Below are positions 17,859 through 26,149 of a stretch of DNA of 64,000 bases, in pieces. The stretch's first letter is position 1, and each line of letters opens with the position of its first letter. The stretch comes from Actinophytocola sp035634895 (GTDB lineage: Bacteria; Actinomycetota; Actinomycetes; Mycobacteriales; Pseudonocardiaceae). The position numbers were made by a program, and so were the translations under genes. The notes under the pieces are model-generated. The model did not search any database. It had not been told where the DNA came from and saw nothing but the letters and a program-made list of their open reading frames with translations. The stretch is from the NCBI RefSeq assembly GCF_035634895.1, contig NZ_DASQCC010000010.1, positions 62,001 through 126,000 of the forward strand, given 5' to 3'.

Positions 17859-18419
17859 TCAGGGATTGTGTGAATGGCTCGGGCCGGCGCTGACGCCATC
17901 CATCGGAATGGCGAGCCTATTGGCGCTGTCTCCGTGCGTCCACTCGATCCACGCCGCCGAGGCGGTCAACTCGGCGGGCGGGAGGTCGAAGAACAGAGTT
18001 CCCTCGACCGTGTTGTGTGGGGCGAGCCGGGGTAACTCGCCGAACGTGTCCGAGTGTGGCGTCCATCGCCGGCCCTGTTCGCCGGCGTGCAGCGCGAACT
18101 CCTTGCCGGGTCGCAACGGCCGGGTGCCGTCCCCGGTGTTGACCACGGTGACGGCGACGGCGAGACGTTCTTCGCCGTTCTTCGGCATGCCGGGCATCAT
18201 CGCCGGCGGCATCTGGTATCCCGGTGCGTCACCGGACATGTCGTGATCCATCACGATCCATTCCGCCGTGACGACGCGAGTGCTCAGACTGTCCACAGTG
18301 GCCTGGAGGTCCACGGTCGCGGGAGTGGCCAGCGAGGCGGCGAGCCGGGCGACACCAAGTGCCGCGACCGCGAATGCCGCCGCTATGACGATCACGACCC
18401 GCGCTCGTAACAGGGGCAT
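17859..18419 (-). CDS. Exported Met/His-rich protein, first gene of the copper operon
   Basis: A 186-residue protein with an N-terminal membrane segment (VVIVIAAAFAVAALGVARLA), uncleaved or a signal peptide, and an extracellular beta-sandwich-like domain. A Met/His cluster (VMDHDMSGDAPG, then MPPAMMPGMP) at about residues 57-76 resembles methionine motifs that hold Cu(I). The C-terminus ends GPSHSHNP. The fold between looks like DUF4352-type exported proteins (VAVTVVNTGDGTRPLRPGKE). ATG 18419 follows GAGGTGAG. It precedes the oxidase by 75 bp in the same direction, so a copper-binding or copper-sensing partner is inferred. I do not recognise the exact family. Confidence 0.65.
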   Translation of the reverse strand: MPLLRARVVIVIAAAFAVAALGVARLAASLATPATVDLQATVDSLSTRVVTAEWIVMDHDMSGDAPGYQMPPAMMPGMPKNGEERLAVAVTVVNTGDGTRPLRPGKEFALHAGEQGRRWTPHSDTFGELPRLAPHNTVEGTLFFDLPPAELTASAAWIEWTHGDSANRLAIPMDGVSAGPSHSHNP

Positions 18420-18437
18420 GAGAACTCACCTCTATAT

Positions 18438-18462
18438 CCGGTAACCGGCAACCGGTAACCGG
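18438..18462. promoter_or_regulatory. Tandem CCGGTAACCGG operator-like repeat
   Basis: CCGGTAACCGG occurs at 18438-18448 and 18452-18462, separated by CAA. Each copy is an inverted repeat (CCGGT-A-ACCGG). It is 19 bp upstream of the copper operon start codon and about 190 bp upstream of the divergent MFS gene. This position suits a repressor site overlapping the operon promoter or leader. No metal regulator is encoded next to it. Confidence 0.55.
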
Positions 18463-18649
18463 ACGATTTGTGTGCACTGAATGTCACCTGCCCGAACTGG
18501 GGGTAATGTGGGACAGGCGATATGGGGCCTTAACGGTGAAGCAGGGGTACTTCGACAATAGATCACGTTGGGATAAAGCGGGAGTAGCAGTAACTCCTAG
18601 GGAACAGAAGTACCTAAGGACCTTCACCTAAGTACGGATTGGCACGTAG

Positions 18650-19837
18650 ATGAATCACGACGTTGTGCGCGCACTGCCGCGCGACCTTTACCTCGCAGCA
18701 GGCGCCAGGGCGGCCTCCATCCTCTGCAACGTGGTCGCCGTCACCGCCCTTTTGCTCGCCTTCCACGACCGCGGCACCGGGGCGTGGGCGGTCGCCGCCC
18801 TGCTCGCCGCGGGGGCGCTGCCGATCGTCCTGCTCGCCCCGGTGGCCGGGTTGGTGGTCGACAGGTTCGACAGCCGTTCGGTGCTCGTGGTGAGCAGCCT
18901 GTGGCAGGCCGCCGCCTGTGCGTTGCTGGGGTTCGTCGACCAACCGCAGGTGGTGCTCGCGCTGGCCGCCGTGAACGCGTGCGGCACGGCGGTGACCAAC
19001 CCGATCTTCCTCGCGCTGATCAGCGTCATGGTGCCGAGTGGGCAGCTGGCTTCCGCCAACAGCGTGCAGCAGGTCGCGGTCACCATCGCCACGATGGTCG
19101 GACCGGCCGTCGGCGGCATGGTCACCGGCCTCACCGGCGGCCCCCGGGTTCCCCTGATGCTCGACGCGGTCGTCTTCGTCATGATCGCCGGCATGAGCAT
19201 GCTGATCGGCACCCGCCGCCAGCCGGCCCCGGACCAGCCGAGGTCGAACGCGCGTGCGGGGATCATGATGGTGTTCAACGACCGGGCCCTCACCGCCGTG
19301 GTGGCGCTGGCGGTCATGCTGCCACTGGTGGTCCACCTCATCTATGTGGCGCAGGTGTTCCTGGTCCGCGACACGTTCGGCGCGAGCGCGCTGGCGTTCG
19401 GCCTGCTCCAGGCGACACAGACGGTCGGCCTGCTGGTCGGCGCGGTGCTGGCGAGCCAGCTGAACACGGTGCGCCGGATCGTCCTCGGCACCCCGCTCGC
19501 GGCCGCGGTGATGTCCGTCGCCATCGCCATGGTGGGGCTGGTCGGGTCCCTGCCCGCCACGTTCGTGTTGTACGCGGTGGCCGGGGTGTGCATGAGCCTG
19601 GTGTCCGTCACGATGGGCACGATGCTGCTGTTGCGCATCCCGGAGCCGGCGATGGGTCGGGTGACGGCCAGCGTCACCGGGATCCACCGAACCGCCGGTC
19701 TGGTCGCGTACGGCATCGGCGGTCTGATCGTGGGGCTGCTGCGACCCGAGGCGGTGTACCTGCTCTCGGGCACGGCCGCACTGGGCATCGTGCTCGTGCT
19801 GGCACCGGTGTTCCGCCGGGCGCTGGCACTGATCTGA
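18650..19837 (+). CDS. MFS transporter, EntS/drug-exporter-like
   Basis: A 395-residue protein with about twelve hydrophobic helices. The loop between helices 2 and 3 has the motif-A variant GLVVDRFDSRSVLVV, and the interdomain loop (GTRRQPAPDQPRS) is short. Members of this shape export siderophores or small hydrophobic compounds with proton antiport. ATG 18650 is not preceded by a strong ribosome site. It diverges from the copper operon and converges on the duplicated-domain gene with an 8-bp gap. CTCCTAGGGAAC about 55 bp upstream resembles the CCTAGG-centred palindromes elsewhere in the window. Substrate unknown. Confidence 0.8.
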   Translation: MNHDVVRALPRDLYLAAGARAASILCNVVAVTALLLAFHDRGTGAWAVAALLAAGALPIVLLAPVAGLVVDRFDSRSVLVVSSLWQAAACALLGFVDQPQVVLALAAVNACGTAVTNPIFLALISVMVPSGQLASANSVQQVAVTIATMVGPAVGGMVTGLTGGPRVPLMLDAVVFVMIAGMSMLIGTRRQPAPDQPRSNARAGIMMVFNDRALTAVVALAVMLPLVVHLIYVAQVFLVRDTFGASALAFGLLQATQTVGLLVGAVLASQLNTVRRIVLGTPLAAAVMSVAIAMVGLVGSLPATFVLYAVAGVCMSLVSVTMGTMLLLRIPEPAMGRVTASVTGIHRTAGLVAYGIGGLIVGLLRPEAVYLLSGTAALGIVLVLAPVFRRALALI

Positions 19838-19845
19838 CACCCCGG

Positions 19846-20616
19846 CTACGACCGCGGAACGAAGAACTCCCGGCAGAAGGTGTTGGCCGGGTCCTCGTCC
19901 TTCCGCCGGAGGAACGCGGCGATGATGACGATGTCCTTGCCGGTGTTCCCGGCGAGCGCGGCCTGGACGGTGCCCAGGTCGTACTCGGCGTGGAAGGCGG
20001 GGTCACCAGCGGCGTCCAGGTAGGTCGTGACCTCGGTCTCGCCCCAGTCGAGCGGCTCGCTCGCGCCCTGGACGCGCAGGCGCGTCGTGTCCCCGTCGTC
20101 GGTGCAGGTGAATCCCTTGATCCACCTGGTGTTGGCATTGGTGTTGACCCAGTCGCCGACCAGGAAACGGCGGCCGGTCCTGACCTCGCGGCCGGCCGGC
20201 GCCACGGTGGACCGGTAGAAGAACTCACGCGAGAACTGGCTCAGCCGGTCGCTGCCGTCATGGAACGACGTGTAGGTCTGGATCACCAGGATGCCCATCT
20301 TCACGTTGGCCGCGATCTCGACCCTGGTGCCGTCGAAGGCGTACCGCGCGTGGAAGCCGGCCACCTCGTTCGTGCCGGTGAAGGCGTGCGGAACGGCCTC
20401 CGCCGGTCCCCAGTCGACCGGTTCGGCCGACGATCCGTACAGCCGGACGACCAGCGCGTCGTCCCGCTCGGTCACCACCAGCGACGCGATGTGGTCGGTG
20501 ACCCGCTTGGCGTTGAACCAGGTGCCGATCAACGGCCCCACGTCCATCGTCGCGCCCACCAACGACTTCGCGTCCGCCCGCATCGTCTGCGCCGCCGCAC
20601 TGACCGTCTGCACCAT
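19846..20616 (-). CDS. Unknown protein made of two tandem copies of one beta-rich domain
   Basis: A 256-residue soluble protein without signal peptide. Residues about 28-140 and 147-256 are clear repeats of one unit: LIGTWFNAKR against LVGDWVNTNA, EPVDWGPAEA against EPLDWGETEV, GFHARYAFDG against AFHAEYDLGT, and SREFFYRS against CREFFVPRS. The strand-rich pattern suggests a lipocalin-like or beta-barrel binding fold, but I do not recognise the family. It starts 18 bp after the LLM monooxygenase and is probably co-transcribed with it, so binding the substrate or product of that enzyme is a plausible guess. Confidence 0.7.
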   Translation of the reverse strand: MVQTVSAAAQTMRADAKSLVGATMDVGPLIGTWFNAKRVTDHIASLVVTERDDALVVRLYGSSAEPVDWGPAEAVPHAFTGTNEVAGFHARYAFDGTRVEIAANVKMGILVIQTYTSFHDGSDRLSQFSREFFYRSTVAPAGREVRTGRRFLVGDWVNTNANTRWIKGFTCTDDGDTTRLRVQGASEPLDWGETEVTTYLDAAGDPAFHAEYDLGTVQAALAGNTGKDIVIIAAFLRRKDEDPANTFCREFFVPRS

Positions 20617-20634
20617 TGGACTCTCCCGGCTGGT

Positions 20635-21744
20635 TCAACCGATTCCCGTGCTCACACCCTCGGTGAGCTCCTCCCGCTGCCTGATCTTCGGCAGGATGCT
20701 GGTGCCGAAGAACTCCAGGGTAGGCAGGTCCGGCCGCGCCTGGAACAGGAACTGGGTGACGCCGAGCCGCCGGTACTCGAAAATCGCCTCGACGATCTCG
20801 TCCGGGCCGCCGATCAGGGAGATCGACATCGGGCCCATGTAGGGCACCAGTCCCGTCCACAGGTACGGCGTGAGCCAGCTCGACCCGTCCTCGGCCAACC
20901 GGTAGATCTCCTCGAAGCCGACCGACTCCGTGGTCTTTCCACGCCATTCGGCGACCGCCGCCCTGCCGCGGTCGCCGGCGTTCTCGATCAGCGACTGCCC
21001 CGCCCGCACGGCGTCGTCGTGGGTTTCTCCGACGACCAGGTTGGTGATGATCCCGACCTCGATGCCGGCCGCCAGCACGGGTTCGATCTTCGGGCGCAAC
21101 TGTTCCGGCGCCTCGACGACCCGCAGCAGGCAGTCCGCGTGCTTGATCGCGAGCCGCGTGGCCTGGTCCGAGCTGCCACCCAGGTAGACGTACGGCCGGT
21201 GCCGGTCCGGCGAGACGAACGGCTGGTTGATGCGCGCGCCTTCGACGCTGATGAACCGTCCCGTGAAGTCGACCGGGAACTCCCGCCGCCACAGCGCGTG
21301 GCAGATCGTCCAGAACTCGTCGGTGCGCTGGTAGCGCTCGTCGTGGGTGGAGAAGTCGCCGTAGTAGCGAAGCTCGTTCGAACCCTGACCGGACACCACG
21401 TTGATCGCGATCCGGCCGCCCGTGAACGCGGACACGGCGTTGACCTGCTGGACGAAGTGCGTCGGGGAGATGACCGCCGCGCGGGACGCCGGCATCAGGT
21501 TGACGCGTTTGGTGGCCAGGCCGAACGCGGTGGCCAGGACGATCGGATCGGCACGCTGGAACCCGATGGGCAGCAGCAGCGTGTCCAGGCCCAACTCGTC
21601 GGCCCGCACACAGAAGTCGCGCTGCTGGTCCAGGCCCTCGAGCTGGTTGATCTCGGTCCTGAAACGGGCGCCTCTGCGCCGGTCGGCGACACCGGACGAC
21701 GGCAGGCTCCAGTGGAAGCGCATCCGCCGGGCGTTGGCTTGCAT
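20635..21744 (-). CDS. LLM-class FMN-dependent monooxygenase, SsuD-like
   Basis: A 369-residue TIM-barrel flavoenzyme of the luciferase-like group, closest to alkanesulfonate monooxygenases: FHWSLPSSG at the start, then LMPASRAAVISPTHFVQQV, FTGGRIAINVVSGQGSNELR (phosphate/flavin region), YVYLGGSSDQATRLA and FLFQARP. SsuD uses FMNH2 from a partner reductase to break C-S bonds. No SsuE-type reductase is adjacent, though the nitroreductase 0.6 kb away could handle flavin. ATG 21744 follows GGGGTGGG. A perfect 16-bp palindrome lies 85 bp upstream. It heads a two-gene unit with the duplicated-domain protein. The exact substrate cannot be read. Confidence 0.82.
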   Translation of the reverse strand: MQANARRMRFHWSLPSSGVADRRRGARFRTEINQLEGLDQQRDFCVRADELGLDTLLLPIGFQRADPIVLATAFGLATKRVNLMPASRAAVISPTHFVQQVNAVSAFTGGRIAINVVSGQGSNELRYYGDFSTHDERYQRTDEFWTICHALWRREFPVDFTGRFISVEGARINQPFVSPDRHRPYVYLGGSSDQATRLAIKHADCLLRVVEAPEQLRPKIEPVLAAGIEVGIITNLVVGETHDDAVRAGQSLIENAGDRGRAAVAEWRGKTTESVGFEEIYRLAEDGSSWLTPYLWTGLVPYMGPMSISLIGGPDEIVEAIFEYRRLGVTQFLFQARPDLPTLEFFGTSILPKIRQREELTEGVSTGIG

Positions 21745-22330
21745 GTCCCACCCCGAGATAGTCCTTTTGACACGACGGTAGATACCGCCCCCCGCCGGGA
21801 CCATGGCAGTTTCCCCCTAGGTGTGGGCGTACCCCTAGGGGTACGTGAGCATTATTTGTGCGGTCCTGTCGGCGTCGGGTAACGTCTCGTCAGTGACGGT
21901 ATGAAGGTGTCCCATCACTCTCAGCGACGAAGGGTTCATCGTCACCGACAACTCCATCACTCGCGTGTGCGTGGTTGGGTGAGCACGTGCCGCGCGTTGC
22001 TACGCCTGATTCCCCTGTGTAATAGGAGATAACGTTGACGCGCGCGCGAAACGCCGGCCTCGGCATGCCCGGACCCGGCGTTGGCTACCTTGTTTGGCAC
22101 ACCCCCCGCAGCGGGCCTGCGAAGGCGAACTCGGCCGCGCTGCTGCCGATGACGAACGGACCCGTCAGAGGTTTAGGCCTCCGCACACCGGCGCCTGCGC
22201 CGGGTGGACGGGTCCACCGGCTCGACGGCCGTGACGTCGCCGATCCGGCAGGCGCCGATCGTCCGTCCTCTGTGGACCGTGCGAGCCGGCTCCAGGTGCT
22301 GGTGCGACGGCGACTCGGAGAGATCGCCCG
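21745..22330. other. Long intergenic region with CCTAGG-centred sites
   Basis: A 586-bp gap upstream of the LLM gene. It contains CCCCCTAGGTGTGGG (21813-21827) and, centred 18 bp further on, the perfect palindrome listed separately. A TTG at 22035 has AGGAGAT upstream and opens a 109-codon frame, but the product (Pro, Arg, Gly-rich) looks like nothing functional. No terminator or RNA is recognised. Confidence 0.45.
21829..21844. promoter_or_regulatory. Perfect 16-bp palindrome GTACCCCTAGGGGTAC
   Basis: The sequence equals its own reverse complement over 16 bp and lies 85-100 bp upstream of the LLM monooxygenase start, where a regulator would bind near the promoter. Its core CCCCTAGGGG recurs upstream of the double-LuxR regulator gene (29297-29306). 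NarL/LuxR-type HTH proteins bind palindromes of about this size, so that regulator is a candidate binder. Confidence 0.55.
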
Positions 22331-23044
22331 TCAGCGCGGACCGGTCGTCGCGAGTGGCGGCTGATCATGCCACTGCACGTAGTCCGCCAGGTCGGCCCGG
22401 CCGGGGCGGAACCGGTTCACCGGTACGGACTCGTCCGGATACCCGACCGCGAGTCCGCACACGACGAGGCGGTCGGCATCGAGCCCCAGCTCCGCACGGA
22501 TGACGTCCGGATAGCCCGCCACGCTGAACTGCGGGCAGCTGCCGAGGCCGCAGGCGACCAGCGCCAGCATGACGTTCTGCAGGAAGAAGCCCATCTCGAG
22601 GAACTGGCCCGGCATCGCGTCCGCGGGCAGGTGGAAGATCATCTCGACGGGCGCGCCGTAGAACCCGAGGTTGTCCCGCAGGTGGGCGCGGCGCGCGGTC
22701 CGGTCGTTCCCGCCGTGCCCCTTGGCGAGCAGCACGCCGGTGCTGGCCTGGCGAGCCCGGCCGTCGGCCGTCTCGTCGACCCGGGCCGACCGGTACTCGA
22801 AGTCCGGTCGCGGCGTGACACCGCGGTCGAACTCCGCGCACAACCGGCGAGCGAGTCGGTCCTTGCGTTTCTCGGTCACCACGGCGACCTGCCACGGCTG
22901 ACCATTGCGTGTCGACGGGGCGTGCGCCGCCGACCGCAGCACGTTCTCGAGGAGGTCGCGCGGCACCGGTTCCACCAGAAAGGCGCGCTTGCTCTGCCGT
23001 CCATCGAGGACAGCTCGGAAATTCGTCCACGCAGAGATGTCCAT
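22331..23044 (-). CDS. Nitroreductase-family FMN oxidoreductase
   Basis: A 237-residue protein of the NfsB/FRP fold. FMN contacts appear in QSKRAFLVEPVP near residue 17 (the usual RxSxRxF motif) and SAAHAPSTRNGQPWQVAVV near residue 40. A later LEMGFFLQNVMLALVACGLGSCPQF helix and the GLAVGYPDE segment complete the fold. Members reduce quinones, nitro groups or free flavin. Its start lies only 17 bp from the divergent DHQase-like/shikimate dehydrogenase gene, leaving little promoter room; one or both starts may be further inside. It could serve the nearby LLM enzyme as flavin reductase, which is speculation. Confidence 0.82.
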   Translation of the reverse strand: MDISAWTNFRAVLDGRQSKRAFLVEPVPRDLLENVLRSAAHAPSTRNGQPWQVAVVTEKRKDRLARRLCAEFDRGVTPRPDFEYRSARVDETADGRARQASTGVLLAKGHGGNDRTARRAHLRDNLGFYGAPVEMIFHLPADAMPGQFLEMGFFLQNVMLALVACGLGSCPQFSVAGYPDVIRAELGLDADRLVVCGLAVGYPDESVPVNRFRPGRADLADYVQWHDQPPLATTGPR

Positions 23045-23061
23045 GACAGAGGATTGTCGTC

Positions 23062-24600
23062 ATGATAAGGAATTTGTCCAGTCCCCGGTTGAAATCCAAT
23101 GGATCGGCGCGCGGGAATTGCGCGATCGTGGCGACGCTGACCACGGCCGTGTGGCGAGAACGCCGCGATCTTCAGGCACTGCGGGGAACAGCGAGTGGCC
23201 TGCAGGTACGCGCCGACCTCACCGGCGGTTCCGATGTGGACCTGCTGCGCTCCCTGTTCGACGGCGAGCTCATCTACAGCCTGCGCAGCCCCGAGTACGG
23301 CGGTGCCTTCGTCGGCAGCGCGGCCGAGCGGCGGCACTGCCTCCTCGCCGCCGCCCGGTCCTACGACGCCGTGGAACTGGAGGTGGACCGGGACCTCACG
23401 CCGGAGCTCCTGGCCGCCGTTCCGCCGCACCGCAGGCGCATCTGCTGGTACGGGGGGCCGCTCGACCCGGCCGGCTTCGACGCGATCTTCGAACGCATGC
23501 GGGAAACCCCCGCGCGCCTGTACCTGCTGGCCTCCGAGGCGAAGACGGTCGAAGAGGCGATGGCCCCGCTGCGGTTCCTCGCCCGGCTCGGCCGGTCCGA
23601 CGTCACCGCCCTCGCCACCGGGGACCTCGGCCTCTTCACCCGGTTGCTCGCACCGTGGTTCGGCGCTCCCGTGGTCTTCGGCGGGCTCGGCCAGGACGTC
23701 GCGTGGGGCGTGCCACCCGTGGCGCACCTGCTGGCCGACTACCCCTTCCCCGCCCTGCCGCCGCTGGAGCGGGTGTTCGGCATCGTGAGCCGGCCCATGC
23801 GGGGATCGCAGTCCCCACGCCTGCACAACGCCGCCTACCGGGCGCTCGGCCTCCCGGCGCTGTACCTGCCGTTGCCCGTGAAGGAGTTCGCCGGCTCGTG
23901 GCAGGCCCTGTGCACCGGGTTCGACCAGCTCGGTCTCGCGTTCGGCGGGGCGACCGTGGTCTCACCGTTCAAGGAGGAGGCGTTGCGGCTGTCCGACACC
24001 GCGAGCGAGGCCGCCCGGCACACGGACGCGGCCAACCTGTTGGTGCGCGACAAAAGCAGCTGGCGGGCCTACACGACCGACCCCGTGGGCATCGTCGGTG
24101 CCCTGCGACGTGCCGGCGTGGAGCTGGCCGGCCGCAAGGCCGCCGTGGTCGGCTGCGGCGGCGCGGGGCGCGGCGCGGCGATCGGCCTTTCGGCGGCGGG
24201 TGTCGTCCCCACCATCGTGAACCGCGGGCTGGCACGCGCTCGTTACGCGGCGGACCTGCTCGGCGTCGACCACCTGCCGCTCGCCCGGTTCGCGCCGGAG
24301 AACTACTCGCTCATCGTGCACGCGACGCCGGTGCGCGACGAGCCCCCGTTCGACGTCGACCGGATCGCGCCGGGCACCGTGGTCGTCGACCTCACCTACG
24401 GTCCGGGGGAGACCCCACTGGCCGCCGCCGTGCGCGCGCGCCACGAGGTCGTCGTCGACGGCTGGCAGGTGCTCGCCGTCGAGGTCGAGGAGCAGTTCCG
24501 CCTGCTGACCGGCAAGTCCGTATCAGGAGGGCCGGAACGTCTCGACAGCGCCGACATTCCGGTTCCGGCCGTCCCAGCGCAGAGGGAGTTCATCAGATGA
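23062..24600 (+). CDS. Fused type I DHQase-like / shikimate dehydrogenase-like protein
   Basis: A 512-residue fusion laid out like the plant AroD-AroE enzyme. Residues about 20-230 follow the type I dehydroquinate dehydratase barrel (LQVRADLTGG; GDLGLFTRLLAPWFGAPVVF). The expected catalytic His and Schiff-base Lys are absent: the strands read RICWYGGPLD and RLYLLASEAK. Residues about 237-500 are a shikimate dehydrogenase with SQSPRLHN (substrate), Lys303 in VVSPFKEE, TTDPVG in place of NTDxxG, and the nucleotide loop GCGGAGRG. So the second half looks active on a shikimate/quinate-type substrate, while the first is probably non-catalytic. ATG 23062 is very close to the divergent gene; GTG 23128 is an alternative start. 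The stop overlaps the next gene (ATGA). Confidence 0.8.
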   Translation: MIRNLSSPRLKSNGSARGNCAIVATLTTAVWRERRDLQALRGTASGLQVRADLTGGSDVDLLRSLFDGELIYSLRSPEYGGAFVGSAAERRHCLLAAARSYDAVELEVDRDLTPELLAAVPPHRRRICWYGGPLDPAGFDAIFERMRETPARLYLLASEAKTVEEAMAPLRFLARLGRSDVTALATGDLGLFTRLLAPWFGAPVVFGGLGQDVAWGVPPVAHLLADYPFPALPPLERVFGIVSRPMRGSQSPRLHNAAYRALGLPALYLPLPVKEFAGSWQALCTGFDQLGLAFGGATVVSPFKEEALRLSDTASEAARHTDAANLLVRDKSSWRAYTTDPVGIVGALRRAGVELAGRKAAVVGCGGAGRGAAIGLSAAGVVPTIVNRGLARARYAADLLGVDHLPLARFAPENYSLIVHATPVRDEPPFDVDRIAPGTVVVDLTYGPGETPLAAAVRARHEVVVDGWQVLAVEVEEQFRLLTGKSVSGGPERLDSADIPVPAVPAQREFIR

Positions 24601-25787
24601 CCGTCCACATCGACCACCACACCAGCCGTCTCGCGGAGCTGTCGGCGCTGGCCGAGACCTTCGCCCAGCGCGCCGACGGTTACGACCGCACGGCGACCTT
24701 TCCGGTGGCGGACTTCGACGACCTGTTCGCCGCCGGCCTGCATGCCCCGACCGTGCCGGTTTCCCACGGTGGCATGGGAATCGGGCCGCTGCGCGGCGAC
24801 ACCCTCGCGCTGTGGCTGATGACCGAGCGGCTGGCCGCGGCCGACCTCTCCCTCGCCCGGTGTTGGGAAGGGCACACGAACTCGATGGTGCTCATCGACG
24901 CGCTCGGCTCGGCGGCGCAGAAGTCGCGGTGGTTCGACGGAGTGGTGCGCAAGGGCGAGCGGTGGGTGGCGTGGAGCGGCGAGCCCCGCGCGGCCAAGCC
25001 CGGCGAGACCAAGTCCTTCGGCACGACCGTGCGGCGGGAGGGTGACGGGTGGATCATCGACGGCACCAAGGTGTTCGCGACCAGTGCCACCGGCGCCGAC
25101 TGGGCGATCCTGCTGGTCGACATGGCCGGCCCCGGCGGTGCCAGGAACAGCACGTCCGAAGGTGGCGCGGGCGTGCTGATGCTCGCCTGCGAGCTCGCCG
25201 ATCCCTCCGTGTCCGTGGACGCCTCGTGGTGGGACCCGATCGGCATGCGGGCGACGGTCAGCCACCTCGTCCACTTCGACCACACCTTCATCCCGGACTC
25301 GCAGCGCATCGGCGAGGCGGGGGACTACCTGCGCCAGGGGTGGCAGACGGCGTTCATCCCCCACTACGCGGCGAGTTTCCTCGGCGCGGCGGACGCCGCC
25401 TACGAGTACGCCCTCGAGTACGTCATGCGTCAACACAAGAACACGGATCCCTATGTGCAGCAACGAGTGGGGGCGATGGCCGTCGCGGTGGAGACCGGTC
25501 GGCTGTGGTTGCGGCACGTCGCGGAGCTGTGGGACTCCGGACGCGGGACGGAGGCGCGCATGGTTGGCTCCCGGGCGCGTCACCTCGTGGAGCACCTCGC
25601 CCTGGACACCGTCGACCACTGCGTGCGCGCCTGTGGCGCCCGCTGCCTCGTCAGGCCGAGCCCGGTGGAGCGGATACAGCGAGATCTGTTGTTCTACGTG
25701 CGACACGACAATGACGACCACATTCTGGCCACCATTGGCCGGAGTGTACTCGGCGAGGTCCACGATCCCTCTTTCTACAAACCGTAG
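24597..25787 (+). CDS. Acyl-CoA dehydrogenase-fold flavoprotein (dehydrogenase or DszC-like monooxygenase)
   Basis: A 396-residue protein with the three-part ACAD fold: an N-terminal helical domain, a central beta domain (SGEPRAAKPGETKSFGTT, WIIDGTKVFATSATGADW), and a C-terminal helix bundle (AASFLGAADAAYEYALEYVM). The residue usually acting as catalytic Glu is not evident. Together with HDNDDHI near the end, this fits the group that includes flavin-dependent monooxygenases such as DszC as well as true dehydrogenases. ATG 24597 overlaps the upstream stop, with GAGGGAG before it, so it is coupled to the shikimate dehydrogenase-like fusion. No CoA ligase is adjacent. Confidence 0.78.
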   Translation: MTVHIDHHTSRLAELSALAETFAQRADGYDRTATFPVADFDDLFAAGLHAPTVPVSHGGMGIGPLRGDTLALWLMTERLAAADLSLARCWEGHTNSMVLIDALGSAAQKSRWFDGVVRKGERWVAWSGEPRAAKPGETKSFGTTVRREGDGWIIDGTKVFATSATGADWAILLVDMAGPGGARNSTSEGGAGVLMLACELADPSVSVDASWWDPIGMRATVSHLVHFDHTFIPDSQRIGEAGDYLRQGWQTAFIPHYAASFLGAADAAYEYALEYVMRQHKNTDPYVQQRVGAMAVAVETGRLWLRHVAELWDSGRGTEARMVGSRARHLVEHLALDTVDHCVRACGARCLVRPSPVERIQRDLLFYVRHDNDDHILATIGRSVLGEVHDPSFYKP

Positions 25788-26149
25788 GACGGACGCGTGA
25801 TACTTGAGGGGTTTTGACCGACTACTAGGGATTTCTGACTATTACTGTGGGATGCGTGTGTTGGTATGTTCTAACCATTCGGGTAACGCAAACGCGCCAC
25901 CGGAAGGAGCCGCCCCACGTGCGAGGCGGGCCGACCTGATCGCGTCGAAGAAAGATTCTCCATACCGGTCCGGAAAGTGCGTACCGTCACGAGCCGGGCC
26001 GGTATGGCTCACCCAGGAATCCCCCTCGACGAGTCAGGAGCCCGTGCTGTCGCACGTGGTGCGTGGGAGAGCCGTCCTGTACCGCCTGTCAGGGCAGGGC
26101 GGCTCTCCCCACCGGCGGTTCGCCGTCCGTCCTCGGTGGACGGAGCCGG
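25788..26149. other. Intergenic region between convergent genes
   Basis: About 360 bp. Near 25826 is CTAGGGATTTCTGAC, which resembles half of a LuxR-type palindrome. The right part holds the terminator of the CopC-CopD gene. Open frames here lack ribosome sites and look non-coding. Confidence 0.45.
26065..26109 (-). terminator. Hairpin downstream of the copC-copD fusion
   Basis: GGGAGAGCCG at 26065-26074 pairs perfectly with CGGCTCTCCC at 26100-26109. The 25-nt loop can form an inner CCTG/CAGG pair. It lies 41 bp past the stop of the leftward CopC-CopD gene. Confidence 0.7.

Noticed and set aside
22035..22364. TTG-started ORF of 109 codons with AGGAGAT upstream
   Set aside because: Good ribosome-like site, but the translation is Pro/Gly/Arg-rich, matches nothing, and overlaps the end of the nitroreductase gene.
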